Assembly (NCBI GenBank): GCA_029204225.1 | Contig: CM055100.1 | Span: 34,398,645-34,462,644 of the forward strand | Source: Diphasiastrum complanatum | Lineage: Eukaryota; Streptophyta; Lycopodiopsida; Lycopodiales; Lycopodiaceae | DNA length: 64,000 bases | Reading direction: 5' to 3' | Part shown: positions 36,404 to 48,930 of the stretch, in pieces | Position numbering within the stretch: the first letter of the stretch is position 1 | How the letters are laid out: each line of letters begins with the position of its first letter | Program-made: the position numbers and the translations under genes | Notes under the pieces: model-generated | The model's input: the letters and a program-made list of their open reading frames with translations, nothing else | The model's database searches: none | What the model was told of the DNA's origin: nothing

Positions 36404-38960
36404 AAGCTAGAAAAGTCTACTTCTCAAATTGTTCCAAATCAATTTGATAAGCCAATCAAGAGTTAGAAGCACTTGAAGTAGGGTGGGTAGGTCACCTAAA
36501 TCTGTGTGGCCACTTTTTATTGGATCCAAAAATTACCTGTTCGATCCAAAATCCATTTTTTTTTTTGTGTATACCAATCTTCCAAACTCGAGATCTGTTT
36601 CCAGTTTCATGCATTGAAAAAACAACAAATAGGTAATTCACTAGTATATACCCACAGTCTAGCTATAACCTCAACCCAATTTTCGTACTCGTGATAGTGC
36701 CAAATGCTTCAGTATTGATATCAAAACTAATTAGTCGGCTGAGGAAATGCGAATGTACGATTACCCTAGGAACGATGGACTCAAACATAATACACACCCA
36801 CAATGATGGTTTTAACATTTTAAGAAAGTACAATCAATTCTTAAAACTCAAAATCAACGAAAATACTTCAGAAACCCTTCTTCAAACCAAAATTGTTTAT
36901 GGCTACATACCACACTCTATTCCAACTGAAGAAGATAGCGTACAGAAAAATGGCATCACGAAGATAAACTGATTGTGAAAAGTGTGAGTCTTACCTCAAT
37001 GTGCCATTAGGTAGCCGTTGCATGGAAACTCTAGTCATGAACCTTGTAGCAAAAATCAGAGCCAGATATGTTGACGCAATTTTTTCCACTTTACACGTGT
37101 CGGATCGAATTGGTAAAAAAAGAGAAAATAAAGAAAATTAAAGTTTCTAGAATATGAACAATGCGATTGAAATTTTAACGGTTCAATTGAGAGAAAACTG
37201 AACCGAAAATCTGTAAAAGAAAATAGGCTAGAAAGATACAATGGCTAAAAAAAATCAGCAACCCATTACTCACAACAAGCCCTCAAGCAATCCATCCCAC
37301 TCATTCAAGATATAAGCCTACTAGTATGACAATGGACTATAACCAACCAACCAACCCTCACCATGAAATCATTCTCACCCATCAATCCTCTCAACAAAAG
37401 CAAGTAAACATCCTCTCCAAGTAATTTGAAGCACTCAACTATGAACTCACACTAGTAATGAGGTCCAAGCAATCAACACAAACAACCACACTTTCTCAAC
37501 TCCTCAATATGAGCACACAAGCATAGTAAGTACCACCACTCCCAAACCACAAGACAACTACAACTCTCAACTCTCAAACATACCCACTCCTAAAATCCTC
37601 ACTCACAAAAGTACTAACTCTTCACATCATCTCATTATTATCCAACTATCATTGAGCTATTTCAAGCAACTCACAATCTTTCTAACCAGCCCACAAACAT
37701 TGAACTCACCTCAAGCAATCAATCAAGCCAAAGTTTAGAATACACCTTACTAACTATGGAGTTAACAACACACAAGCAACAAACAGGCATGAGGGCACAA
37801 AGCAACCATTAACCTCCCACAAACTACTAACCCACCTTGCAAGTGACTAACATTGAGCAACTAACATTCACAACAATTAGCCACAAAATGGAATTAACTT
37901 CAAAGCACACTCAAACAAGCAAGCAACTCCCGAAAGTGCCAACTCCTAAAAATACTAACACACAAAATTACTAACATACAAAAGTCCTAACATTTGAAAT
38001 ACAAGGAGTTGGCTCCTTCTTATAGGAAAATCCAATGGATCCCCTTCACAATGCCATCTTGCCATTCTTCATGCCCTTCAAGCCCTCTTTGTCATTTGTC
38101 CCCAACCCATTTGATAGTACACCTAGTGGCCTTCATAAGAGAGTGGGGGAGTGGTGCATTCAAGGCTCTCTTCCAAAACTAGCCAAGATTCCATTTTTGT
38201 CAAAGGCTAGGGAGGCCATTCAAGTTTCCCCTTTACCCTAGAAGCCCAAAATGTCAATGGCTAGTGGGTGTACCTCCCAAATTTTTTAGCCTCCAAGGTG
38301 TTTTGGCATTTATTATCCAAATTTTGGGTGAGGCCTTTTTTCAACCCCTATTTTTAGTAGGCGGCCTTTTCTTTGGGTACCTATGATTTTGGCCTTTCTT
38401 CGATTTTTCAAGGGCCGTGCGCCTACTACTCATTTGTCTAGGTTTTTGGTCTGTTGGGTAACTACTTGGCTCGCATATTTCGTTAATTGCCCGTAAATTT
38501 CTCAAACTTTGCTGTTAGGGTTTATGTGACTCCTTGACACTGAATCCATATTTCTCGGTCTCATTTTTACCCGAAGCTTTTCTTTCTCGGTTTTTTTCTT
38601 CTGTGGTTGACTTTTTCGGCATTCATGACTAGGGCTCCCACGACAACACGGTTTCCGTGAAAAATACATTGAGTGATCATATATTAGTAAAAATGGACTC
38701 AGTACATGGTGAGATTTTAGCACGGTCATACCGGCTATTTTTTTACAACTGGCCATTTTTTTGAAAAGCTGTAAAATATTTACCGGCTATTTCTAACGCC
38801 GCAAAATTTGCCCTAGTCTCATTTAGGGGGGGGCTGGGACCCAATTCTAGGTGGACCGGCACTTTTGGCTCGGTCTTACAAAACTTGACCACAAAATATT
38901 TTTTACGGTGTTTTTGAAAAGTCAATTTCTTACTTTTAAACTGTGTCTAGCCACTTTAGG
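36404..38960. other. Unassigned region with CA-rich low-complexity part
   Basis: No motif-bearing gene. From about 37260 to 38000 the plus strand is A/C-rich with recurrent CAAGCAACT, CTAACA and CTCACA words and few G. Short open stretches near 36691-36972 and 38035-38241 show no recognised domain. The right part (38300-38960) may be the leader or LTR of the gypsy fragment that follows. Confidence 0.4.
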
Positions 38961-39114
38961 GACGGGCTGGAACTGAGTTCTAAGGCAAACTTGTGCTGAT
39001 TTTTCTCTAATAACCGGGTTTTACATGCCGGTTTTTTACGATTGTTGCAAACTTAAACTTCAATATTAGCCCGATTTTCCAGTGCGAAATATCGGCTAAC
39101 AACAATCGATCCGA

Positions 39115-39639
39115 GTCACTGACGCATGCCAAGGAAAAGGAGTCGATCACTTTGGATTCCCCATCTAGAGGCTCTCCAAAAGAAAAAGCTCTCATCACCT
39201 TCGCACAACTGGATTTGAAGCCATCTAAGAGCATCAAGAAACTTGACCGAGCCTTGAAAAGGACGGGAATCGACAATGAACCAGCCACCAGCCCGCCTTG
39301 AGAATGCAAGCCCCTTCATAAGGTTGAAACCCCTGAGTGGAAGGCCAAGACCGATAAACGAGGGATCAAGACCGAGTTGATGACCAACCATGAATTGCAC
39401 GAGAAAATATGCCAAGACGCCACAAAAGAACCCAATCTTGTGCATGATGTGTCACAATACTTCAAGGATTACGAGGTGGATGAAGTGGTAGTGGTCATGC
39501 CCAGAGCTAAAAGAGAGCCAGTAGAAGACACCTCCCAAAGGGCCAACGTTTACGAGGGTCCAGCCAGTACGAAAGAGGTAGATCTAGTTGAGAAGGGAGA
39601 GGAAAGTCATATGATATCTGTTGGAGAAGATGTAGATGT
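39115..39639 (+). pseudogene. Ty3/gypsy polyprotein segment upstream of RT
   Basis: The plus-strand frame reads AKEKESITLDSPSRGSPKEK, LKPSKSIKKLDRALKRTG, one stop near 39300, then MTNHELHEKICQDATKEPNL and VDLVEKGEESHMISVGEDVD. The acidic E-x-GEE-x-x-x-x-x-VGE box resembles the linker just before RT in plant Tat/Ogre-type gypsy elements (EEGEEPK-x-VYIGED). The frame is cut at 39639 by the TRIM-like insertion. RT of a gypsy element in the same orientation restarts at 47683, so both may be one element split by later insertions (inference). Confidence 0.5.
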
Positions 39640-40253
39640 TGGAGGATGCAAGCTACACACAAAGTGGCTGCGTCCAAAAAGGCACCAAGAAGAGAGTGCA
39701 TTCGTCCCATAAGCAAATGGAGACTATAACAGAACCCACATATAAGCTCATTGTAGACAATGTACCCTTGTCCCCTAGTACCAGCCCTTTTGGGGTCAAA
39801 GGAAAATGATGGCGGGTGGCTAGGCAGTGGGGATGGGATACCGCACGCGGCCCACAGGCGCGCACAATGCGCCACATCATCTACTAGACCACTCATCGCT
39901 GTCGACAAACTCTGAGTTGGTATCAGAGCAAGTGTTCTGGTTCTGAACGAGCAACTGGGGGTTTCCTTCACCCTGTGCTTGCTTGAGTGGGGGTCTTGGA
40001 GAATGCAAGCTATGCACAAAGTGGCTGCATCCAAAAAGGCACCAAAAAGAGACTGCATTCGTCCCATAAGCAAATGGAGACTATAACAGAATCCACATAT
40101 AAGCTCATTGTAGACAATGTACCCTTGTCCCCTGGTACCAACCCTTTTTGGGTCAAAGCGAAATGATGGCGGGTGGCTAGGTAGTGGGGATGGGATCCCG
40201 CAGGTGCGCACAATGTGCCACATCATCTATTGGATCGCTCTCCACTGCCGACA
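39640..40253 (+). mobile_element. TRIM-like miniature LTR retrotransposon
   Basis: Two direct repeats, 39640-39907 (268 bp) and 39997-40253 (257 bp), flank an internal region of only 89 bp. Both repeats start TGGAG-ATGCAAGCTA and end CGACA; the length difference is mainly a missing CGCGGCCCACAGG-type stretch. The internal region has a tRNA-Met primer site TGGTATCAGAGC (39918-39929) and a purine-rich GAGTGGGGGTCT just before the second repeat. The flanks read GATGT (39635-39639) and AATGT (40254-40258), a 5-bp target duplication with one change. TRIMs are non-autonomous and code for nothing; both repeats hold antisense open stretches that are not genes. Confidence 0.85.
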
Positions 40254-40313
40254 AATGTACAAAAAGTACAAAAAGAACCAAGAGTGGATTCTGATCTGAT
40301 CCTCAAGAGGGAT

Positions 40314-41087
40314 TGGTTGTCAGATTACTTGATCTATCAATCTACTTCAGATTAAGATCAATCTAGATCAATTCTAGACACAAAATCCTAACAAGACCAA
40401 TCATTAATTGAAGGTAAGTGTACTTTATGGTTTCACACGTGTGAAACACTGTCTGAGTACGGACTCCAACTTGAAAATCAAGTACACATTGATAGAACCT
40501 CAAAACAATCAAAACAAATGTAGACAAATGGAAAGAATCACTCAAAATTCCTTCCAAAACCAAGATTGGTGTCTCACATTGATTATGGCCAAATGCGGCT
40601 CTATATATACAATAAGTGGGAGCTCGTGGTACTGATCATCCCTATGTTCCCACATGTGTGAAGGTGCTTTGTCATATGATGATTCATCATGCAAAACTGA
40701 CACTTGGACAAAACCTTCTATTTTGAGCACTTTTGGTCCATTTTCCTTCTATGTGGAGATCTACCTGAAAATCTTCTAGAAGTCAAAATTCGCCGACTTC
40801 AGCTTATTCCACACATGTGAGCTGTCCTCTACACATGGGATATGACACCTAACCAAAGGATGTGGCTCATGCAATCAATAGATTGATGCCATGTGTCATA
40901 TGTCTAGAAAACTAGCTTTTGGCCTTTTTAGCCACTAGAACTTGAATTAAATCATATGTACAACCTATATGATTATGGTACATGACAAGTACACTATTTT
41001 AACATGTGTGAACAGGCTCCACACATGTGCGTTTATCTATATACAAGATTTTTGGCCTCTACCAAGCTTATTTTTGCATTTTTCACA
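40314..41087 (-). repeat. Copia-derivative LTR with G-box-like palindromes
   Basis: Minus-strand LTR proposed from TGTGAAAAATGC (41087) to ...GACAACCA (40314). It contains the 18-bp perfect palindrome GTTTCACACGTGTGAAAC (40430-40447) and further CACATGTGTG-type boxes near 40650, 40809, 41002 and 41020. A TATA box (GTATATATAG on the minus strand, about 40610-40601) is present. The purine-rich GATTTTTGAGGAG precedes it on the minus strand. It follows the orphan ORF at 41225-42013, so it is that element's 3' LTR. Confidence 0.6.
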
Positions 41088-41224
41088 CTCCTCAAAAATC
41101 TAGCTTGGTAAATTTAGCTTGATGGAAAACATGATGATCTCGAACTTGACTCCATGGGCTGAATTGGTCTTTGCTGGTCCAAAAGGTGTGAAGATCAGCC
41201 AATGAGCTTGATGTTGATCTGAAA

Positions 41225-42013
41225 TCACCATATCCATGATAGTGCTTCTTTGATGTTGACATCTTTGATGAACTTGAGAGCTTTGCACCATCCTAGCATC
41301 TTCGAAATTGATTCCTCCCAAATTTCATGTAGATGCTTGACTTTGAAGCTTGCTCCTTCTTCATGTGCATGCTCCTCCATGAGAAAATAAAGATTTCTTC
41401 TTGACTTATTAGGATCACAAAGATCTAACATAATGTTACCATGATCTAGAGAATTAGACTTATCCAAATTGGCAAGACTATGCATGCTATAGTAACAAAG
41501 TGTTTGCATCATATCTTCATGCTTGTTTACCATGCTAATCTCAGATCCAATGAGGATAAATACTTCATTATGGAGATAAGTGTCTTTAGAAGATGATTCA
41601 CTTACTCTCATAAAGAGTTTACAATTTGCCTCAATACAAATTTTCAAACTATGAGTGAATAAATCACTTTTGCTCTTACATGACTCAAGAGCATACATTT
41701 CATGAAATAACCATTTGCTTTCTAATTGATTTAAAATCAATTTCAGCCTTTTAAGAACATCATCTATGTTCTCAAGAGAGACTTTATACTCAACTAGTAT
41801 GGCTTTACTCCAATTTTGAGATGCAATGATCTCACTAAAGCAAATTGATTTATCAAATGACATAAGAGAAGTAAGTATGAGATGTATACCACATGAGATA
41901 TGCTCCTCTTTCCCTTGAAATGTGAGCCACATGGAATCAACCATATTTCTTGAGTTTCTTTTTGGAATCACAACTTGAAAAGGTCTCTCCTCCTCAATAA
42001 TGTGGTAGAGCAC
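41225..42013 (-). CDS. Orphan ORF replacing RT in a copia derivative (copy 1)
   Basis: Uninterrupted 262-codon frame, unusual here because nearly all other element coding is full of stops. It starts at the junction with the truncated copia LTR, so the true N-terminus is lost. Segments: SMWLTFQGKEEHISCGIH, SFDKSICFSEIIASQNWSKA, ESKWLFHEMYALESCKSKS, CKLFMRVSESSSKDTYL and a C-terminal IWEESISKMLGWCKALKFI. The same segments recur, diverged, at 52.2-53.0 kb, where they directly follow a copia integrase. The protein is predicted mostly helical; there are no catalytic motifs, zinc knuckle or transmembrane segment that I can see. It does not resemble copia RT or RNase H. Function unknown. It precedes an LTR, so it is the last ORF of a non-autonomous element. 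Confidence 0.55.
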   Translation of the reverse strand: MLYHIIEEERPFQVVIPKRNSRNMVDSMWLTFQGKEEHISCGIHLILTSLMSFDKSICFSEIIASQNWSKAILVEYKVSLENIDDVLKRLKLILNQLESKWLFHEMYALESCKSKSDLFTHSLKICIEANCKLFMRVSESSSKDTYLHNEVFILIGSEISMVNKHEDMMQTLCYYSMHSLANLDKSNSLDHGNIMLDLCDPNKSRRNLYFLMEEHAHEEGASFKVKHLHEIWEESISKMLGWCKALKFIKDVNIKEALSWIW

Positions 42014-42707
42014 AAGACAATAGCGAACGAAACCACATGCTCTACAAAGCTAATTCAATATGTAAAAGAAATGAGCCTATTATTGACAATAAAGAATCAA
42101 TGCGCAAGACATCTACTTCGTCTATCTCTGATAAGCTTCTGATGCTATATCTTACACACACACTTGTTCTTAATCTCTTATCCATTTGAATACGCAAGTG
42201 GTATTCAATATATATACACAATGTTACAAGCGTGCAGATGAAAAAAGTACAAAGTGGATGTGTTATCTGTAGGAGACCGTGGGTGGCTGTTGTCGTTGTC
42301 AAGTCTGTTAGCACAGTTGTATGGGATGAGCGTGAAAAGGGCACGACGTCAGATTTTGCTGAAAATGAACGCTGGTGAAGATGCAAAAAAATGTGTCACT
42401 CTGATGAAATGCCTTAGGATTTGATTTACATGGTGCCTTGGCTTTTCCTAGGGCACCTTTGGCATTTTGTAAGGTAGTGTCGTCTTTTTCGCCTGTCACA
42501 AAACACGTGTAAAAACACAATGTCATGTTTTTTGCCTTTTCTTTGCCTGTGAGAATTTACAGGTATTTATGCATACAGTCGCGTTTTATTCGTCTATCTT
42601 ATTTTACATGTAAATGTGTAGACTGTGCGACAACGTGGGTAAAAATGCAGCATGAATGGAGGAAAATTAAAATGAGATTTAGGAGAGTAGAGGAGATAAA
42701 TCCAACA
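41996..42707 (-). repeat. Copia 3' LTR, truncated on the left
   Basis: Colinear with 46973-47682 (same orientation) from GTGGTAGAGCACAAGAC to ATAAATCCAACA. The left third of the LTR is missing at a sharp junction with the orphan-ORF element near 41996. A minus-strand polypurine tract (42720-42708, GATTAAGGGAGGG) abuts it on the right. Confidence 0.9.
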
Positions 42708-45700
42708 CCCTCCCTTAATCTGGATCCGTAAATGCCTTGATCTTCAAACTAAGAAATGCCCAAAATTTGTTGTGTGCATTAACACTTAATGCTTTCGTGA
42801 ATATATCTGCAACCATGTCCCGTGTTCTGCAGTACGTTAAGCTCACTTCCTTGTTGAGAACCTTGCCCCTGATGTAGTGATCTCTGATCTCAATGTGCTT
42901 ACTCCTAGAGTGAAATAATAGCACTCTGATTATCACAAAATAAAATTGTAGGGCTGTACTGATACAGATTAACCTCTGACAGTAAATTTCTCAACCAAAA
43001 CGCTTTTTTAATAGATTGAGAAGCAGCAATGTATTTTGCTTATGTAGAAGAAAGTGCGATAGAGGTTTGCTTATGACTATTCCATGAGATAGGACCGCCG
43101 TTGAAGAAGAATGTAAATCCAGATGTGGACTTACGATTGTCTACATCTCCTCCCCAGCTTGCATCAGAATATCCAATAAGCTAATGAAAATTGTCGTTGT
43201 TAACATCTCCATAGCAGATGCACTGGTCTATGGTAGCTCGAATATACCTCATGACTCTTATGAGAGCCTTCCAATGGGTAATGCCAAGATTAGCCATACA
43301 TTGGCTGAGTGAGCTTACTGCAAAAGAGATATCTAGTCTTGTAGAGACCATTGCATACATGAGAGATCCAAGTATCGATCGATAAGAATACTCTCTCATA
43401 TGCTCCTCTTCCTACTTGGTCTGGGGACATTGGTCCTTTGACAAATGCAGGCTTGGATCCATCGGTGAGTGAGCTAATTTACAATTCATTAGATTGTATC
43501 TGTTAAGAACATTGTGAAGATACCTTTGTTGAGTGATGTAAATTAGTCGTCTCGTTCTATCTCTGTGGATTTGAATGCCCAGACAGAAGTGAGCTTCGCG
43601 CAAATCAATCATGTCGAACTCTGAAAATAGCATCTGCTTAGAATCCTTGACCAAATTGGTATTGTTGCTGAAGAGCAAGTATCATCCACGTATAAGGTGA
43701 TGATAATGAATGATTGTTGCACTGACTTGGAATAGACAATGCAATCAGCAGTGCTTGGTTTGAATCCTTGTTCGATGAGGAATGTGTTGATCCTTTGAAA
43801 CCAAGCTCTGACAGACTGTTTTGAAGCCGTAAAGTGCTTTGTGGGATTTACATACATGATTGTTCATATCTTCCAGAACGTATCCTTCAGGCTTGATCAT
43901 GTAGATGTCTTCTTGTATAACTCCATTCAGATAGGTTGTTTGCACATCAAGTTGATGTACTTCGAGGTTGGCAACTACAACATAAGACATGAGCATTCAG
44001 ATCGACAAATGCTTGACTACTGGATTGAAAGTCTCGTTGTAGTCGACATTGCGGATCTGAGTGAATCCTCATGCTACCAGTCTTGCCTTCCTTCGATCAA
44101 TTATTCCATTGGCATTGTATTTGATCTTGAAGATCCATTTGCAATCAATGATATTGCAGCCAATAGGAGCTTCAACCAGTGACCATGTCTGGTTCTCGAT
44201 CAGAGAGGAATACTCTCTGATAGCTTCTCTCCAAATATCAAAGTCTGGTTGGCTGAGTGCCTCTTTGATTGTCGTTGGTTTCTGTATCAAGAGACATGCA
44301 GACTCAGGAGTATACCTTGTGGGCTGTGTGCACACTCGGCTTGATATTCTGGGAGGATTCAACTGATGAACCACTCCTGGGACTTGTTGCTGAGTAGCAG
44401 CAACATCTTCGTCTGATTTGCTATCAAGAAGTGGGTCGACAATAGACACGCCTGAGCTAGAAGCTCGGACAGACGTGTCAATGGCAGGTGATGAAGGTTC
44501 TCCTAGAGCAATATCCTTGTCTTTGATGTCGACGAACTAATCCTCGATAAAGACTGTATCCTAGATATACAAGATTTGCTGGGTATCAGGATCATACAAC
44601 TTGTATGTATTCTTAGGTTTTTCACAGAAGGCTAGAACCTGTCCACATCTCGTGGGGTGTCTTGTCTGAGAGGGTCTTGATCGAACATCTGTTCTGGACG
44701 TAAGCTGCAGTGGAGACAACTTCAGCCCAAAATCTCTTGGAAAGCAATGCATGCGCTAGCATACATTTGGCTGATTCAACCAGGGTATGGTTCTTCTTCT
44801 CGGCTAGTCCACTAGACTGAGGACTATAAGGAGTGATGAATTTCTGCTCAATGCCTTGGCTTTGGCAGTACTCCTTAAACTCGATAAAGATATATTCTCC
44901 ACCATTGTCTGGCCTTAGAGCCTTGATCGTCCATCCAGTCTCGTTTTCTGCACGCTCCTTGAAGATTCTGAAGCAGTTGGAGGCTTCTGATTTCTTCTTT
45001 ATAAAGCACACCATAGTCCTTCTGAAAAATTCATCAATAAAAGTTATAAAATACTTTGCATCCTTCAGCGAAGGATTTTTGATCGGGCCACAAATGTCTA
45101 AATGTACAATGTCTAACAATCCTCTAGCAATATGTTGATGGCTTGATTTAAATGGTTTCCTAGTCTGTTTACCAACTAGATAGTCTTGACGGACAGGTAA
45201 CTCGACTTTATCACGAGGATAGTCGAGATCAAGAACAATAGATTGTCGACACATTTGTTGTACAGTAGCATGATTCAAGTGACCAAGTCTAAAATGCCAA
45301 AGTAAACTCTTATTTGCATGAATAGAAGTATTGAGCACCTGACTAGAGGCAAAAAAACAATGACTTAATTTATACGAGTATCCATGCCTCTTTTTGAGTG
45401 CTAGGATCTTGCATGTCCTATCAACTACTTTGCACTGATCACATTCAAATTTTACTCTATGTCCTAGATCTATGATTTAGCTTACAGAGAGCAAATTCGT
45501 AGATAAATTTGGTACATATGGGACTTTAGAAAGTAGCTTAGATTGATCATTTGCAAAACTCAATCTCACAGTACCTTCACCTTTAATAGCTTGTGTGCTA
45601 TTGTCACCAAGGTGAACATATTTTTGGGTACTGTAAGGTGTATAGGACTCGAAACAGCCAATGAGACTGGTCATGTGCTGAGTGGCTCCGGAATCCAAGA

Positions 45701-46361
45701 ACCAAGAACTGTTGTCGGATGCTCCTTGATGGTTGGTCATTAAAGCATCATGATCCGCTTCTTGAATAGGCTGTGTAGCTTCTGCAGCTACATTTGCCAG
45801 TTGATTTGACTGCCCCTTGCTGGTGTTCTTTGCTTTATCCGACAGTCTTGAATTTTGTGGTTGTTTCGCTTGCAGTATCTGTAGAACAGCTACTTCTTCG
45901 TCTGCAGATTCGATTGTTCTTTATGTTGTATTGGTTTCTGGTTTGGCTTCGATTGCTTCGGGCCTTTCTTCTTCTTTTGCTTAGTCGTGCTCTTGTTGAT
46001 GTATAAAGCATGAGAATCAGCTGAGGAAGTTGAGGCTTTGTTCCTCCGCGTGTCTTCTTGCAACAACATAGTAATGACTCTCGCTCAAGATGTTCCAGAC
46101 TTCTTTCGATGTCTGAGCCTCGGATACATGGCCGATCTGGGTACCCGTAATGTTGAGGATGATCAATGCGAAAATATTTCCATCCTTTAGCTTCCATTTG
46201 GCGATTGCTACGTCGTCTGCTTCGGGTTTCCCTTCTGCACCTATAACAATGTCATACAATTCTTTAGCCATTAATACAGTTTTCATCTTAAATTTCCACA
46301 GATGGTAATTGGCTCCATCAAGCTTGTCCATGATGGGACTGGCTTTCCCTTGGAAATCCAT
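42708..46361 (-). pseudogene. Nearly full-length copia polyprotein, decayed
   Basis: Gag starts at ATG 46361 (MDFQGKASPIMDKLDGANYH, LWKFKM). A zinc-knuckle region near 45880 is frame-broken. Protease has WFLDSGATQHMT (about 45703) and VPYVPNLSTNLLSV. GAG-pre-integrase is LWHFRLGHLNHAT (about 45300). Integrase has HLDICGP (about 45100), RPDNGGEY (about 44915) and PQSSGLAEKKNHTLVE (about 44820), and ends near 44570. RT has WIFKIKYNANGIIDRRKARL (about 44130), LDVQTTYLNGVIQEDIYM (about 43940), ITLYVDDT (about 43690), LGIQIHRD and SILGSLMYAM. RNase H is partly lost, with SRSKHIEIRDHYIRGKV and VADIFTKAL (42900-42790). Domain order is complete, with many shifts and stops. It is flanked by LTRs of the same family and a primer site, so this is one insertion. 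Confidence 0.93.
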
Positions 46362-46499
46362 GTGGAAGATTAGTCTAAGTGATAGGAAAAACTATCAGTG
46401 GCTTACGTATGAAAATCTGGCCCTAAGTTACGGAACAAAAAGACAATTACTCTATCGGCTAGTAGAGTCTTGTACTGTGGAAGCTCATCAAGCTACAAA

Positions 46500-46515
46500 A
46501 ATAGCTCTAATACCA
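46500..46515 (-). other. tRNA-Met-type primer-binding site
   Basis: Minus strand TGGTATTAGAGCTATT abuts the LTR that starts (plus strand) at 46516; same C-to-T change as at 4726. Confidence 0.85.
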
Positions 46516-47682
46516 TGTTGGACAAAGAGGGTGTGTTGTGCGTGAGAAACGAAAATAGCTCGAAAAGATAACGAACACAAAAAAGAAGAGAACTCGAAAC
46601 TCGAACGAGAAACAAACTCAAAACTCGAACAAGAAATGAACTCGAACATAGAGTGTTCGTGCGCAGTGGAATGAGCTATATTACTGTTTCTCTAAGCATG
46701 ACTACGTCTATTAGAAACAAACAGAACATTAGTGATAGAAATCATGGTCGTTCTGATTATGCAGCCAAACATTAACAAAACATCAGAAGAATAATTTGTC
46801 GTGAACAGCTAGACAAAATATTAGTCGCCAACAACTAGACTAATAATGACTCACCAAATTGAGCAACAAGAAAGTCAAACAGAATGAAGAAAAACATAGC
46901 AATATGGACGCAAATTTGAACGTAGAACAAAATAGCTGTTATCAGATTAAGTATAGCAAAATATACATGTCAGTAATGCGGTAGAGCACAAGACAATAGC
47001 GGACAAAACCGCGTGCTCTACAAAGCTAATTCAATCTGTAAAAGGAATGAACCTATTATTGACAATAAAGAATCAACGCGCAAGGCATCTACTTCGTCTA
47101 TCTCTGATAAGCTTCTGATGCTATATCTTACACACACACTTGTTCTTAATCTCTTGTCATTTGAATATGCAAGTGGTATTCAATATATATACACAATGTT
47201 ACAGGTGTGCAGATGAAGAAAGTACAAAGTGGATGTGCTGTCTGTAGGAGATCGTGGGTGGTTGCTGTCGTTGTCAAGTCTGTTAGCACAGCTGTATGGG
47301 ATGAGAGTGAAAAGGGCGCGATGTCAGCCTTTACTGAAAATGAACGTCGGTGAAGATGCAAAAAAATGCGTCATTCTGACGAAATGCCTTAGGATTTCAT
47401 TTACAGGGTGCCTTCGCTTTTCCTAGGGCACCTTTGGCATTTTGTAAGGCAGTGTCATCTTTTTTGCCTGTTACAAAACACGTGTAAAAACACAGTGTCG
47501 CATTTTTTGCCTTTTCTTCGCCTGTGAGAATTTACATGTATTTATGCAGATAGTCGCGTTTTATTCGTCTGTCTTATTTTACATGTAAATATGCAGACTG
47601 TGCAACAACGTGAGTAAAAATGCAACATGAATGGAGGCAGATTAAAATGGGATTTAGGAGAGTAGAGGAGATAAATCCAACA
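46516..47682 (-). repeat. Complete copia 5' LTR (1167 bp)
   Basis: Plus strand runs TGTTGGACAAAGAGG...ATAAATCCAACA, perfect TG/CA ends with the primer site on the inner side. A TATA region (GTATATATATTG on the minus strand, about 47197-47186) lies mid-LTR. Partial copies at 41996-42707 and 26742-27725 confirm the family. On its outer side gypsy RT sequence resumes at once (47683). Confidence 0.93.
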
Positions 47683-48430
47683 ATAGAAGGAGAAGAACTC
47701 GATGATCTTAAGGTCCTTCTTCTCAAATACCGCGACCGTCTTGCTTGGAATTACATTGAGCTGAAGGGCATATCGCCAGATATAGTGGTTCACACCATTC
47801 CACTGGTTGATGGAGCAAAACCCGCCGTTAGTAGGCCGTACAAGTCTAATCCGCACTACGTCCAACTAATTCAAGAAGAATTGAAAAAGCTTCGATGTAG
47901 GATTCATCTACGAGATGGAACACACGGACTAGGTATCGCCTATCGTGGTAGTACCTAAGAAATTCGAAAAACTTAGAATTTGTGTGGACTACAAGAAGCC
48001 GAACTCAGTTACCAACAAGGACCATTTTCCCCTACCTTTCACGAAAAATGTGTTAGAGAGAATAGCCGAAGCAGATGTAGTGACTATAACCAAGTGCATA
48101 TAGCCCTAGAAGATCAGCACAAAATCGCATTCTCCACTGAGTGGAGAACATATGCTTATAGAGTGATGCCATTTGGATTGTGCAACGCTCCCAGCACCTT
48201 TCAACGAGTGATGAGTTATGCCTTCAAAGATTTTTTGCAAAAATTCTCTGAAATTTTCATGGACGACTTGTGTGTCCACTCCTCTAGAGCCCAACGCCTA
48301 GTTTGCTTAGAGAAAGTGTTCATCCAATGTCGATTATTCGACATATCTCTAAACCTGGCCAAATGCCAATTTCTAGTCACGCACGACATAGTGTTAGGCC
48401 ATGTAGTTTCAAGTGGTTCAGGAAGACGTT
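47683..48430 (+). pseudogene. Ty3/gypsy reverse transcriptase fragment
   Basis: Begins at the LTR border with GEELDDLKVLLLKYRDRLAW and ELKGISPDIVVHTIPL. The RT fingers/palm follow: RICVDYKKPNSVTNKDHFPL (about 47970), YAYRVMPFGLCNAPSTFQRV (about 48150) and FMDDLCVHSS (about 48260, the YVDD-type motif C). It ends near 48430, where a GAGTCAGATGG-type minisatellite begins. Several frameshifts. RNase H and integrase are missing here but occur in plus orientation at 51.2-51.9 kb. Confidence 0.88.
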
Positions 48431-48589
48431 GCGGGACTTGAGGAATGGCTATGACTGTATGGTGCGGTTGTGCTCCTAGTGAGTCGGACTTGTTGGTCAG
48501 GGGGAGCGGTGGTGCTCGAAAGATGATGTTTCGATGTCTTAGGGATGATCGGATAGTGTTTGGAGGTATGAGAGTCAAAGGAGGAAGTA

Positions 48590-48930
48590 GAGGCAGTAGG
48601 CGAGTTAGGGCTCTGCTGGCGAGTCAGAGATGATGGCGAGTCAGGAGGATGGTGAGTCAGAGATGGCAAGTCAGAATGATGGCGAGTCAGCACGAGTCTG
48701 GATGATGGCGAGTCAGAGATGGCGCGAGTCAGAGATGGTGAGATTGAGATGGTACGAGTCTAAGATGGCGAGTCTGAGATGACGTGAGTCAAACATGACG
48801 AGTCTGGGATGATGGCGTGTCAAGATGATGGCGAGTCAACGAGAGTCTGGATGATGGCAAGTCAAAGATGGTGCAAGTCAGAGATGACGAGTCTGAGATC
48901 ATGAGTCTGAGATGGCGAGTTCTACCTAGC
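48590..48930. repeat. GAGTCAGAGATGGC minisatellite
   Basis: Irregular tandem array of 10-16 bp units built on GATGGCGAGTCAGAG with single-base and length variants over about 340 bp. Confidence 0.9.

Noticed and set aside
36691-38241. Open frames at 36691-36972 and 38035-38241 as small genes
   Set aside because: No domain, no splice or promoter context, and low-complexity surroundings.
39507-40226. Long minus-strand open frame with an internal repeat
   Set aside because: It is produced by the two direct repeats of the TRIM-like element and has no protein motif.
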